NCBI GenBank assembly: GCA_029987045.1 | Contig: DALTWN010000070.1 | Coordinates: 1 to 5,915 of the forward strand | From: Methanocorpusculum sp. | Lineage (GTDB): Archaea; Halobacteriota; Methanomicrobia; Methanomicrobiales; Methanocorpusculaceae | Length of the DNA: 5,915 bases | Reading direction: 5' to 3' | Shown here: piece after piece, positions 1 through 5,591 of the stretch | How the letters are laid out: each line of letters begins with the position of its first letter | Position numbering within the stretch: the first letter of the stretch is position 1 | Program-made: the position numbers and the translations under genes | Notes under the pieces: model-generated | What the model was told of the DNA's origin: nothing | The model's database searches: none | Seen by the model: only the letters and a program-made list of their open reading frames with translations

Positions 1-89
1 TCTCCGGAGTCACCGAGAACGTCATCGTCGGTCAGCCGATCCAGCTCGGTACCGGTGATGTCAAGCTGATGGCAAAACGCATCAAATAA
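1..89 (+). CDS. rpoA2: DNA-directed RNA polymerase subunit A'' (3' end only)
   Basis: Only the last 28 codons and the TAA stop (87-89) are present; whole codons begin at position 3 and the gene starts outside the window. The tail contains ENVIVGQPIQLGTG followed by a basic end (KRIK). This matches the extreme C-terminus of archaeal RNA polymerase A'' and aligns with ENVIVGRLIPAGTG near the C-terminus of bacterial beta-prime. A'' carries the C-terminal part of the largest catalytic subunit and acts in transcription of all genes. In many euryarchaea it is followed by nusA and ribosomal protein genes. Here a terminator-like hairpin comes at once and no such gene follows within the window. The identification rests on a short but very conserved stretch. 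Confidence 0.85.
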   Translation, partial: SGVTENVIVGQPIQLGTGDVKLMAKRIK

Positions 90-117
90 GATTTCCTGAA
101 AATCTTATCCTTTTTTT
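86..117 (+). terminator. Hairpin plus T-tract terminator of rpoA2
   Basis: A perfect 9-bp inverted repeat (86-94 paired with 100-108, 5-nt loop CCTGA) is followed by CC and seven T (111-117). The left arm contains the rpoA2 stop codon at 87-89. Archaeal RNA polymerase stops mainly at T-tracts; whether the AT-rich stem contributes is inference. Confidence 0.75.
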
Positions 118-181
118 ACGGACAGTTCTTCATTCTTTGCCGTTCCGGGCGTATGCTTTGTTCAATTCTGAATGACACAAT

Positions 182-190
182 GAAATATAT
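182..190 (+). promoter_or_regulatory. Probable TATA box for the surface-protein operon
   Basis: GAAATATAT is a purine-rich BRE-like lead-in followed by a TATA-like core in the 149-nt gap after rpoA2. A start of transcription about 25 nt downstream (near 212) would give a leader of roughly 27 nt, long enough to contain the GGTG ribosome-binding match at 230-233, 5 nt before the ATG at 239. A second AT-rich box at 215-222 lies too close to the ATG to serve a leadered transcript. Confidence 0.5.
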
Positions 191-238
191 GGTCAGAAAC
201 GAATACAATACAGATAATATATCGAAGTCGGTGTACCC

Positions 239-2890
239 ATGAAGAGAATACTGCAGATTTCAGCAATCGTGCTGTTCGTTGGACTGCTTGTCTGTGCCGG
301 TATCGGAGATGCCCGGTATAATGACGGAGCTACCAATGCCGTGGCACGGGGAATCAATTATTCCACGACCGAAGATTTTACCGATGTTGTTTTTATCGGA
401 GAAGAGAACCTCAATTTCACGCAGTTCAAGCTCGCAGGATATACACAGCTGCGCAAGAATGGAGCGGATCCCGATGAGACATCCGAGAAGACCATTGAAA
501 TAACCAGCAAGAACTGTCTGGTGACGATAAATTCCAAGCTGGAAGAAGGACTCTATTATCCGGTGAACAGTACGACCCATGAGCTTGTCCGTTCCGGGTC
601 GGCGCTCCGGGTGGTAAAACCGTCATCGGTCTTTGGAACAATCGGGTTCGCCACGACATCGACCGAAGTGCTGACACTGATGAAGGCAGATAAGACGGAA
701 GTTCCTGCCCTGTCCCCGGTATTATACGGTGTGATGGGCACGTCCTCCCAGGAGGATGAAATCTATGAGGCTGTCGCGCAGATTCTTCGCTTGGGTAACG
801 AATCAGGATGGACGGTATTCGATTTTACTCTGTCGATATCCGATCCGGATAACTGGGAGGATACCGTTCTGCGGAAAGTGCTGAATGTGAGTGGCCGCAC
901 ATTCGACCTGAGTAAAAACAATCCGCTGTATCAGAAAATAACTCCCAGTTCTCCCGGGTTTTTCACCTATAGTGAGGCGATCAACCGCGGCAATCATCAG
1001 TTCCCGCTGGATGTCGACATCAGGTTTGCGATAGAAGATGAACCGTCTTCGAAACGGGGATTGAACGGACTGGAATTCGCGGTCACCGCAACCCAGACGA
1101 TTTCCGATGATCTGTCGTATACGATATCGCCGAACCCGATTATCATCACCGAAGGCGGATTTGCAGATATTACGCTGACGGGTCTGCCGTATCAGACCTA
1201 TCAGCTCTCCATCATTCCCGATGACGGCGAGGTGTATCTCGGTTCGCTGGGTGATCCCGTATCTCTTCCCTACATCGTGAACCCGACGAAATCCACCTAT
1301 TCCGTAGCAGATAATTCGAATATGCGCCTGCATGCGAATGAAGGGGTGGACGACAACAATCAGTACTCGTTCATCGTCAATGTCGTCGATCCGACGAATC
1401 CTGTACGTCAGATATTCTCCCAGTCGTTTCCGATAGTCGTAGAGGAGAATTCACATAAACCGACGCTGACGGTATCCGATGACGTACTGGACGGTAAGTT
1501 TTCCGTGGGTGATATCATCAGGGTCACCTGGGGATATGAGGGAACGCCCTATGTCGATGAGATCACGGGAGAAGTGGAATCCGGATACTTCTATCTCGAA
1601 GGCATGAATTTCCCGAAACAGGTGATATATAATGTTACGCTTACCGATCCGGTACGTCTGATCTATCTGGATACCTCCGGTCTGGATGCAGGAACGTATA
1701 CGCTCTCCCTGGTCGGCGAAGAACATACCGCCGAGCTCGCGATCTATCTGAGCACACCGTTGCTGACGGCATCCATTTCGGGCGGATCGCAGGGTACGGT
1801 GGTCCAGGGATCGAAACTCCGTCTTGACTGGAATGCACGCGGCAGTCCGTATGCGAACTATACTTCCACTCCCGGGTCCCGCATGATCACCTCGCTGTCA
1901 CCGAACCTCTATGAAGGAGGAATCCAGTGGTATATCTTCGGTCCGAATTTCGCGGCCGCATACGACTCGTCCTTCTCCCTGGTCAACGGAGCATTGGGAC
2001 GGGATGTGCCGAACGGGGAAGGAAGATATACCTACTACCGGTCGTTCACGGAGAATCTCAGTCCGGGAACCTATTATATGATCGTCCAGCATATGGGTGC
2101 GGATAAATTCTATTCCCTTGAACCGGAAAAGGATAGCTCCGGCAACATCCGGTTCCCGCTGGCCAATGTGAATGTCTATACGGACGCATCGCACAACAAG
2201 ACGGCGACGCTCAATGTCGCAGACAAACAGGCAGCGAATGCCGCAGAAATGATCCGCTCGAATCTGGAAAACGGGGTAAACTCCGACGATCTGTATGTCC
2301 AGCTCCAGTTCCAGATTGAAGCTCCCTGGTTCGTGATAACCGATCTATCGGGCGGGATGCTCGGAGATACGCTGTCGCTTTCCGGAGAGACGAATTATCC
2401 GGGAGGAGAAACGGTGTCCCTTACGATAACGCCGATCTCGTTCACACCGCAGAAGGCAGAGGATTCACAGATGCAGATGACGGCATATTATGAGGCGCCG
2501 ATCGTCGATACCCAGACCTATAACCGGCGGACCTTCAAGATCGACGGGATTTCCACGGAGAACTGGTATCCGGGAACCTATTCCGGGACATTCAAGATGA
2601 AGGATACCAATTATGATACCGATGTCATCAAGACCATGTCGTTCGTCGTCGGTCCGAACGGCGTAATCACGACGCCGGATATCACGATCGTGGACAGAAC
2701 TGAGGAAGCAGCGCCGACCGCGACGGTCACCGCACAGCCGACCGCGACAAAGTCCTCGGCGACATCGTCGGCAACGGCACAGGCAACGACGTCGCCGACC
2801 TCTACGGAAAAGAGTCCGGCACCGCTTGCAGGCGTGGTTCTCGGTCTTGCAGCAGCAGTCGCCCTTGGTGCGGCGAGGATACGGAGGTAA
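239..2890 (+). CDS. Large exported surface protein, DUF3821-like, with Ig-like domains and C-terminal anchor
   Basis: An 883-residue protein built for the cell surface. Residues 1-25 form a Sec signal peptide (K2, R3, hydrophobic 7-20, likely cleavage after GDA). VFIGEENLNF at 51-60 resembles the opening of the DUF3821 region seen in many Methanomicrobiales surface proteins. Beta-rich segments follow at about 285-403, 409-505, 509-650 and 696-804. The second and third look like tandem copies, with matching VTW/LDW and G-T/S-PY motifs exactly 100 residues apart (W431, W531). Residues 821-858 are Ala/Thr/Ser-rich, typical of a wall-spanning stalk. SPAP at 859-862, a hydrophobic helix (about 863-879) and RIRR form a sorting-signal or membrane-anchor tail. 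Several N-X-S/T sequons are present (for example N40, N110, N187, N216, N465, N540, N606). No catalytic motif was recognised, so a structural or adhesive role is inference. It is first in an operon with the lipoprotein gene at 2897. The ATG at 239 is chosen because it directly precedes the signal peptide. Confidence 0.88.
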   Translation: MKRILQISAIVLFVGLLVCAGIGDARYNDGATNAVARGINYSTTEDFTDVVFIGEENLNFTQFKLAGYTQLRKNGADPDETSEKTIEITSKNCLVTINSKLEEGLYYPVNSTTHELVRSGSALRVVKPSSVFGTIGFATTSTEVLTLMKADKTEVPALSPVLYGVMGTSSQEDEIYEAVAQILRLGNESGWTVFDFTLSISDPDNWEDTVLRKVLNVSGRTFDLSKNNPLYQKITPSSPGFFTYSEAINRGNHQFPLDVDIRFAIEDEPSSKRGLNGLEFAVTATQTISDDLSYTISPNPIIITEGGFADITLTGLPYQTYQLSIIPDDGEVYLGSLGDPVSLPYIVNPTKSTYSVADNSNMRLHANEGVDDNNQYSFIVNVVDPTNPVRQIFSQSFPIVVEENSHKPTLTVSDDVLDGKFSVGDIIRVTWGYEGTPYVDEITGEVESGYFYLEGMNFPKQVIYNVTLTDPVRLIYLDTSGLDAGTYTLSLVGEEHTAELAIYLSTPLLTASISGGSQGTVVQGSKLRLDWNARGSPYANYTSTPGSRMITSLSPNLYEGGIQWYIFGPNFAAAYDSSFSLVNGALGRDVPNGEGRYTYYRSFTENLSPGTYYMIVQHMGADKFYSLEPEKDSSGNIRFPLANVNVYTDASHNKTATLNVADKQAANAAEMIRSNLENGVNSDDLYVQLQFQIEAPWFVITDLSGGMLGDTLSLSGETNYPGGETVSLTITPISFTPQKAEDSQMQMTAYYEAPIVDTQTYNRRTFKIDGISTENWYPGTYSGTFKMKDTNYDTDVIKTMSFVVGPNGVITTPDITIVDRTEEAAPTATVTAQPTATKSSATSSATAQATTSPTSTEKSPAPLAGVVLGLAAAVALGAARIRR

Positions 2891-2892
2891 TC
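2883..2892 (+). promoter_or_regulatory. Strong Shine-Dalgarno overlapping the upstream stop codon
   Basis: GGAGGTAATC differs at one base from GGAGGTGATC, the complement of the archaeal 16S rRNA 3' end. It overlaps the TAA (2888-2890) of the surface-protein gene and lies 4 nt before the ATG at 2897. This fixes the start of the downstream gene and points to coupled translation of the two. Confidence 0.85.
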
Positions 2893-2896
2893 ACGC

Positions 2897-4345
2897 ATGT
2901 CCCATAAGAACCGGATAATCCTGCTTGTGTCGGTGGTCCTTGCACTGCTTCTCGTCATATCCTCTGCCGCCTGTGTGTCTCAGGCAGATACCGCATCCCA
3001 GTCGCCTGCCGGTCCCGCAAAAGATGCCGCAGCAGGACCGGACGATTCTGCAGCAAATCCGTCTTCGCATACGAATCTCACGGTACGCGCCGCGCAGAAG
3101 ATCGATCCGTCGACCGGGGAACGACTCGGAAATTCCAGTCTCCATGTGGATATGGCGGACGATATCGACGATACCGATGCCCAGGTCATCACGTTCGATA
3201 TCGATCCGGCGGAGATTCTGGAATCCGGTGCGATTGCCAGTCTCTATTTCACCGTGGATGAACCCTGGGTCCTGGAAGCCCAGGAGTTCCTGGAGACCCT
3301 TCGTGAGTATGTGGAACAGACGCCGTCCAAGAAACCGTTCAACCTGTACGTGATTCTCTATGAATACGACACTGCATACAACCGTGTCTTCGTCGGCGAG
3401 ACGCCGGTCAGGATCTCGGCGGATTCCGTAACGATAGAGAACGGCAATGCGGTGTTCATGATATCTCCGGACGTGATATCATCCGGAACGTATGAACTCC
3501 TGGTGTCGCCGTATTCCGGTCTGTCCGAAGAGAATTCGTATGTCTATTACGACAATATGCTGCCCGATACCGAATGGCTGTCTGATCTGAATATCGGAAC
3601 GAATGCACAGTTCACTACCGGATCCAATGTGGCGCAGTCGGCAAGCGGAATCTACCGGTCCGAGAAAAGCTGGAAATCGGTGGTGAAATATACGCTTCCC
3701 TCCATTCCCTGGGGATTCACGCAGACGATGATCACGGCAGCTCCTACGGTTGTCCCAGCCTATGATCCGACGGCAGAGTATTCGCAGGTGGCGCTCGATA
3801 TGCCCTGGCGTCTGCACTGGACCGTGAATGATGCGGCTTCGGGTTCGGTCTCCGCAAATGCCAGCGGGTCCGGCAGCGTACAGCCTTCCGTCAGAGCGGT
3901 GGCGACTGCTTCCGTTCGGGCAGCAGAGGATTCGGAAGACGCCGTGGATCCCGAAGACAAAGAAGGACTCGATCCGGATGACGAAGGCGGTGACGATGCG
4001 AAGAAGAGCGATACTCCGTCAAATACCTCCAGCAACACATCGAAACCGGCAGCCGTTCCGGCGGCCAATGCCTCGGCAGCGACCGCTCCGGCGAACACGT
4101 CGGCAGCTGCAGTGAATGCGACATCTGCGAAATCCGGCAACGAATATTACCAGAGCGTCGAGTTCATTCTCTATCGCTATGAGAACGGAGATTACCGGAT
4201 AGTCGATAGTTTCGGCTGGAACCGTGGATACAGTGCCGACCGGGAACAGTATACGGACTCCTATCAGCCGGGAACCTATGCACTGATTGCCTATCTGCGC
4301 GGCGTCGGCGTCATCCTGGATTTCCAGAAACAGCAGATTGTATAA
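2897..4345 (+). CDS. Predicted lipoprotein with acidic block and sequon-rich linker, function unknown
   Basis: A 482-residue protein of no family I recognise. Residues 1-25 are a signal peptide with a basic start (K4, R6), a long hydrophobic core (8-21) and a lipobox-like SAAC ending at C26, suggesting a lipid-anchored exported protein; Ser at -3 is slightly unusual. Residues 27-60 are a Pro/Ala/Ser-rich tether. Residues 62-310 look globular and beta-rich, with SGTYELLVSPYSGL (196-209) resembling the 'GTY' strands of Ig-like domains. Residues 312-342 are Ser/Ala-rich, 343-370 strongly acidic (Asp/Glu), and 371-410 an Ala/Thr/Asn linker with five N-X-S/T sequons (N376, N380, N391, N400, N407). 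A final small domain (416-482) again has a PGTY turn (458-461). The gene starts 6 nt after the surface-protein gene with a Shine-Dalgarno overlapping its stop, so the two are probably co-expressed partners at the envelope. Partnership is inferred from the operon, not from homology. Confidence 0.85.
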   Translation: MSHKNRIILLVSVVLALLLVISSAACVSQADTASQSPAGPAKDAAAGPDDSAANPSSHTNLTVRAAQKIDPSTGERLGNSSLHVDMADDIDDTDAQVITFDIDPAEILESGAIASLYFTVDEPWVLEAQEFLETLREYVEQTPSKKPFNLYVILYEYDTAYNRVFVGETPVRISADSVTIENGNAVFMISPDVISSGTYELLVSPYSGLSEENSYVYYDNMLPDTEWLSDLNIGTNAQFTTGSNVAQSASGIYRSEKSWKSVVKYTLPSIPWGFTQTMITAAPTVVPAYDPTAEYSQVALDMPWRLHWTVNDAASGSVSANASGSGSVQPSVRAVATASVRAAEDSEDAVDPEDKEGLDPDDEGGDDAKKSDTPSNTSSNTSKPAAVPAANASAATAPANTSAAAVNATSAKSGNEYYQSVEFILYRYENGDYRIVDSFGWNRGYSADREQYTDSYQPGTYALIAYLRGVGVILDFQKQQIV

Positions 4346-4380
4346 CAATCTCCCTCTCCTTTTTCCCGTCACCTTTTTTT
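4335..4380 (+). terminator. Stop-codon hairpin and T-tracts ending the surface-protein operon
   Basis: A perfect 7-bp inverted repeat (4335-4341 with 4345-4351, 3-nt loop) has the TAA stop (4343-4345) at its loop. A pyrimidine-rich stretch follows with T-tracts at 4360-4364 (5 T) and 4374-4380 (7 T). The T-tracts are the likely archaeal termination signal; the hairpin's role is inferred. Confidence 0.65.
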
Positions 4381-4388
4381 CACTCTTT

Positions 4389-4562
4389 GATTCTGATGAT
4401 GTCCCTCAAAATGTCCCTCAAAATAGGATTAATACAATTATTGATTTGATTAGGGCAGATCCGAAAATCCGTTAGCAAGATATTGCAGATACATTAGGTG
4501 TAACTGTCAAAACAATCAAGATCCCTAGTTTGAAAGGTGGTGATTTTTGCTATATCTTGTTA
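4389..4562 (+). pseudogene. Eroded C-terminal winged-helix remnant of a RecG-like (AlbA_2/HATPase_c_4-type) regulator
   Basis: Reading the frame that starts at 4389 gives DSDDVPQNVPQNRINT, then IIDLIRADPKIR, a TAG stop at 4473-4475, and then QDIADTLGVTVKTIK in the same frame. VPQNVPQ linkers followed by 'IIxLIRxxPKITQxxIAxxLGVSxxTIKR' are characteristic of the C-terminal helix-turn-helix of putative ATP-binding transcriptional regulators annotated as RecG-like (some Fic proteins have a similar tail). The rest of the winged helix is largely missing: after TIK the frame passes directly to a short SLKGGDF, reminiscent of the usual 'xGSxKGGYW' end. Nothing of the N-terminal domains is visible upstream, which is the terminator of the previous gene. 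There is no start codon or ribosome-binding site. The stretch is also more AT-rich than its neighbours. I read it as the leftover end of a deleted, perhaps horizontally acquired, gene; the exact parent family is moderately sure. Confidence 0.65.
4401..4424 (+). repeat. Two perfect tandem 12-bp units
   Basis: GTCCCTCAAAAT occurs twice back to back (4401-4412, 4413-4424) and encodes VPQN-VPQN in the remnant frame. Such repeats vary in copy number in the linker of the parent family. Confidence 0.85.
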
Positions 4563-4776
4563 AGATGGACAGCAGGTGCTACGCACACACAATTTTTTCA
4601 GAAAAGAGAATTTGACAGTTTGCTTTACCCTCCTACTTTTTTCAATCTGCTTTGATTATCAATGCCCCAAAACGCCGGCTTGCCTGTTCCGTATGCAGGA
4701 AGACCGGCATGTGCAGGTGCCGTACCGGAAAATAGACGCTATACCACAGGTCCGGCGGAACTCCGGTCCATCTATC
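4563..4776. other. Intergenic stretch with no recognised gene
   Basis: This part of the gap between the remnant and the next gene begins AT-rich and becomes GC-richer after about 4660. An open frame crosses it from 4576, but it has no ribosome-binding site, no recognisable motif, and ends beside the next gene's start. Short inverted repeats (for example GCCGG/CCGGC around 4676-4710) are too weak to interpret. No tRNA or structured RNA was recognised. Confidence 0.5.
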
Positions 4777-4783
4777 TATTTAT
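4777..4783 (+). promoter_or_regulatory. Probable TATA box for the small lipoprotein, leaderless transcript
   Basis: TATTTAT begins 31 nt before the ATG at 4808, so transcription starting at the usual archaeal distance of about 25-28 nt from the box centre would begin at or just before the start codon. No Shine-Dalgarno lies at a normal distance (the only purine run, GAGGA at 4786-4790, is 17 nt away), which supports a leaderless mRNA. Confidence 0.55.
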
Positions 4784-4807
4784 CCGAGGACCCCCCTATT
4801 ATTTAGT

Positions 4808-5254
4808 ATGAACGGAAAGAAAATCGCAGTACTATCTGCTCTGGTTCTGGTTGTTCTCGGCTGTATCTTCGCGGCAGGCTGTACGGATGCAGGATCCACG
4901 CCTGCAGCGGAAAAGACCACCGGTATCGTCGGCACCTGGATTCCCGATATCAAGTTCGTAGAAAATTCCCTCAAGCAGGCGGGCAAATTATTAGGAGCCG
5001 CTGACGAATATTTAGTTGGCAACCTGACCACCCTCCCTGACTCGATGAATTACAGCTATCAGATCAATGCCGAAGGTACCGGTACCTATTCCATCTTGGG
5101 AACGAGCTCTCCTCTGACCTGGAAATCACTTGGAGATAACAAGTATGCAGTAACCACCGAAGGACACGAGTCCACATTCATCTACGATTCGGTAACCGAC
5201 AGGATTATCGAGGATGCCGACATGTCCCCACTGCCACTGGTAAGAAAGGCCTGA
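4808..5254 (+). CDS. Small predicted lipoprotein, possible lipocalin-like fold
   Basis: A 148-residue exported protein. K4 and K5, a hydrophobic core (7-22) and a canonical lipobox FAAGC with C25 mark it as lipid-anchored. A short tether (26-38) leads to GIVGTWIPD at 39-47; a G-x-W near the start of a small beta-rich domain is typical of lipocalin-like folds. Then follow one helical segment (about 48-70) and beta strands with the pattern TGTYSIL, LTWKSLGDNKYAV, STFIYDSVTDRIIED (91-136). The 'W...GDN-Y-V...F-YD...D-I' pattern is familiar from small methanogen lipoproteins of unknown function, where it appears as an extracytoplasmic beta domain, but I cannot name a ligand. It has its own promoter and terminator, so it is probably a single-gene unit. 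The only plausible start is the ATG at 4808, directly before the signal peptide. Confidence 0.85.
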   Translation: MNGKKIAVLSALVLVVLGCIFAAGCTDAGSTPAAEKTTGIVGTWIPDIKFVENSLKQAGKLLGAADEYLVGNLTTLPDSMNYSYQINAEGTGTYSILGTSSPLTWKSLGDNKYAVTTEGHESTFIYDSVTDRIIEDADMSPLPLVRKA

Positions 5255-5284
5255 ACCCCGTTCAGAGCCATCGATTCTTTTTTT
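5251..5284 (+). terminator. Stop-codon hairpin plus T-tract after the small lipoprotein
   Basis: A 5-bp inverted repeat CTGAA/TTCAG (5251-5255 with 5261-5265) contains the TGA stop (5252-5254). A run of seven T follows at 5278-5284. The T-run is the main signal; the short stem is weak alone but repeats the arrangement at the other two gene ends. Confidence 0.6.
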
Positions 5285-5404
5285 CTCCATCTGTACTAGC
5301 AGATTTCCACACTTTTTGGTCATGACATAGGAGCATAAGTAAAACCTCCAATCTCCTCAGGAGTATATTTATATCTCTAAGCGTGTCGGATTATTTATCA
5401 AATG
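5285..5404. other. Intergenic DNA between lipoprotein terminator and IS end
   Basis: No gene is visible on either strand. It contains a small palindrome CTCCTCAGGAG (5353-5363), immediately followed by an AT-rich TATA-like tract (5364-5375). This could be an orphan promoter facing the insertion sequence, perhaps of a gene displaced by it. That reading is speculative. Confidence 0.35.
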
Positions 5405-5439
5405 GTAACTATTTACCCCCCCCACTATTTTTTTTGCGC

Positions 5440-5536
5440 GTGAAGTTTTTCACCTGTTTTGAATTTTGCTAAATCCCAAGGAAATATGGGCAATTTGGGG
5501 TATCTTTAGATTTTTGCGATTTTCCACTCACGCAAG
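5440..5536 (+). repeat. Inverted repeats in the IS leader
   Basis: GTGAA-GTTT-TTCAC forms a perfect 5-bp hairpin at 5440-5453. TTGCGCGTGA (5434-5443) is matched by the imperfect inverse TCACGCAA (5528-5535). A further interrupted pair, CTAAA-T-CCCAA (from about 5469) and TTGGG-GTATC-TTTAG (to about 5513), lies between them. Together they could fold the leader into one arm. Possible roles are a transposase-binding subterminal site or a block to read-through transcription. Confidence 0.45.
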
Positions 5537-5557
5537 ACCTCTGTTTCAACTATTTCG

Positions 5558-5566
5558 TTTATATTA
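5558..5566 (+). promoter_or_regulatory. Probable TATA box of the transposase gene
   Basis: TTTATATTA ends 25 nt before the ATG at 5592, so transcription would start at about the first codon. The absence of any Shine-Dalgarno before that ATG fits a leaderless mRNA, the same arrangement as the lipoprotein at 4808. Confidence 0.6.
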
Positions 5567-5591
5567 CTCTATTACCCACTATTCTTTAGAC

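Noticed and set aside
215..222. Second TATA-like box TAATATAT before the surface-protein gene
   Set aside because: It would place the transcription start at or inside the coding region, whereas this gene has a modest ribosome-binding match that needs a leader.
803..1333. 176-codon open frame on the minus strand inside the surface-protein gene
   Set aside because: It has no signal, motif or ribosome-binding site and lies wholly opposite a convincing exported protein; the other reverse frames across 239-4345 are shadows of the same kind.
3760..4140. 126-codon minus-strand frame rich in Ala, Ser and Pro
   Set aside because: It is the complement of the low-complexity acidic and Ala/Thr linker of the lipoprotein, so its composition is explained by that gene.
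4401..4424. Tandem repeat as a possible CRISPR-like array
   Set aside because: The two 12-bp units are directly adjacent with no spacers and encode a known protein linker motif.
4287..4475. 62-codon plus-strand frame starting inside the 482-residue lipoprotein gene
   Set aside because: Its first part is out-of-frame lipoprotein sequence; only the part after 4389 is meaningful, and it is reported as a pseudogene remnant.
4576..4806. 76-codon plus-strand frame in the gap before the small lipoprotein
   Set aside because: No ribosome-binding site, no recognisable motif, a changing base composition along its length, and it runs across the next gene's promoter.
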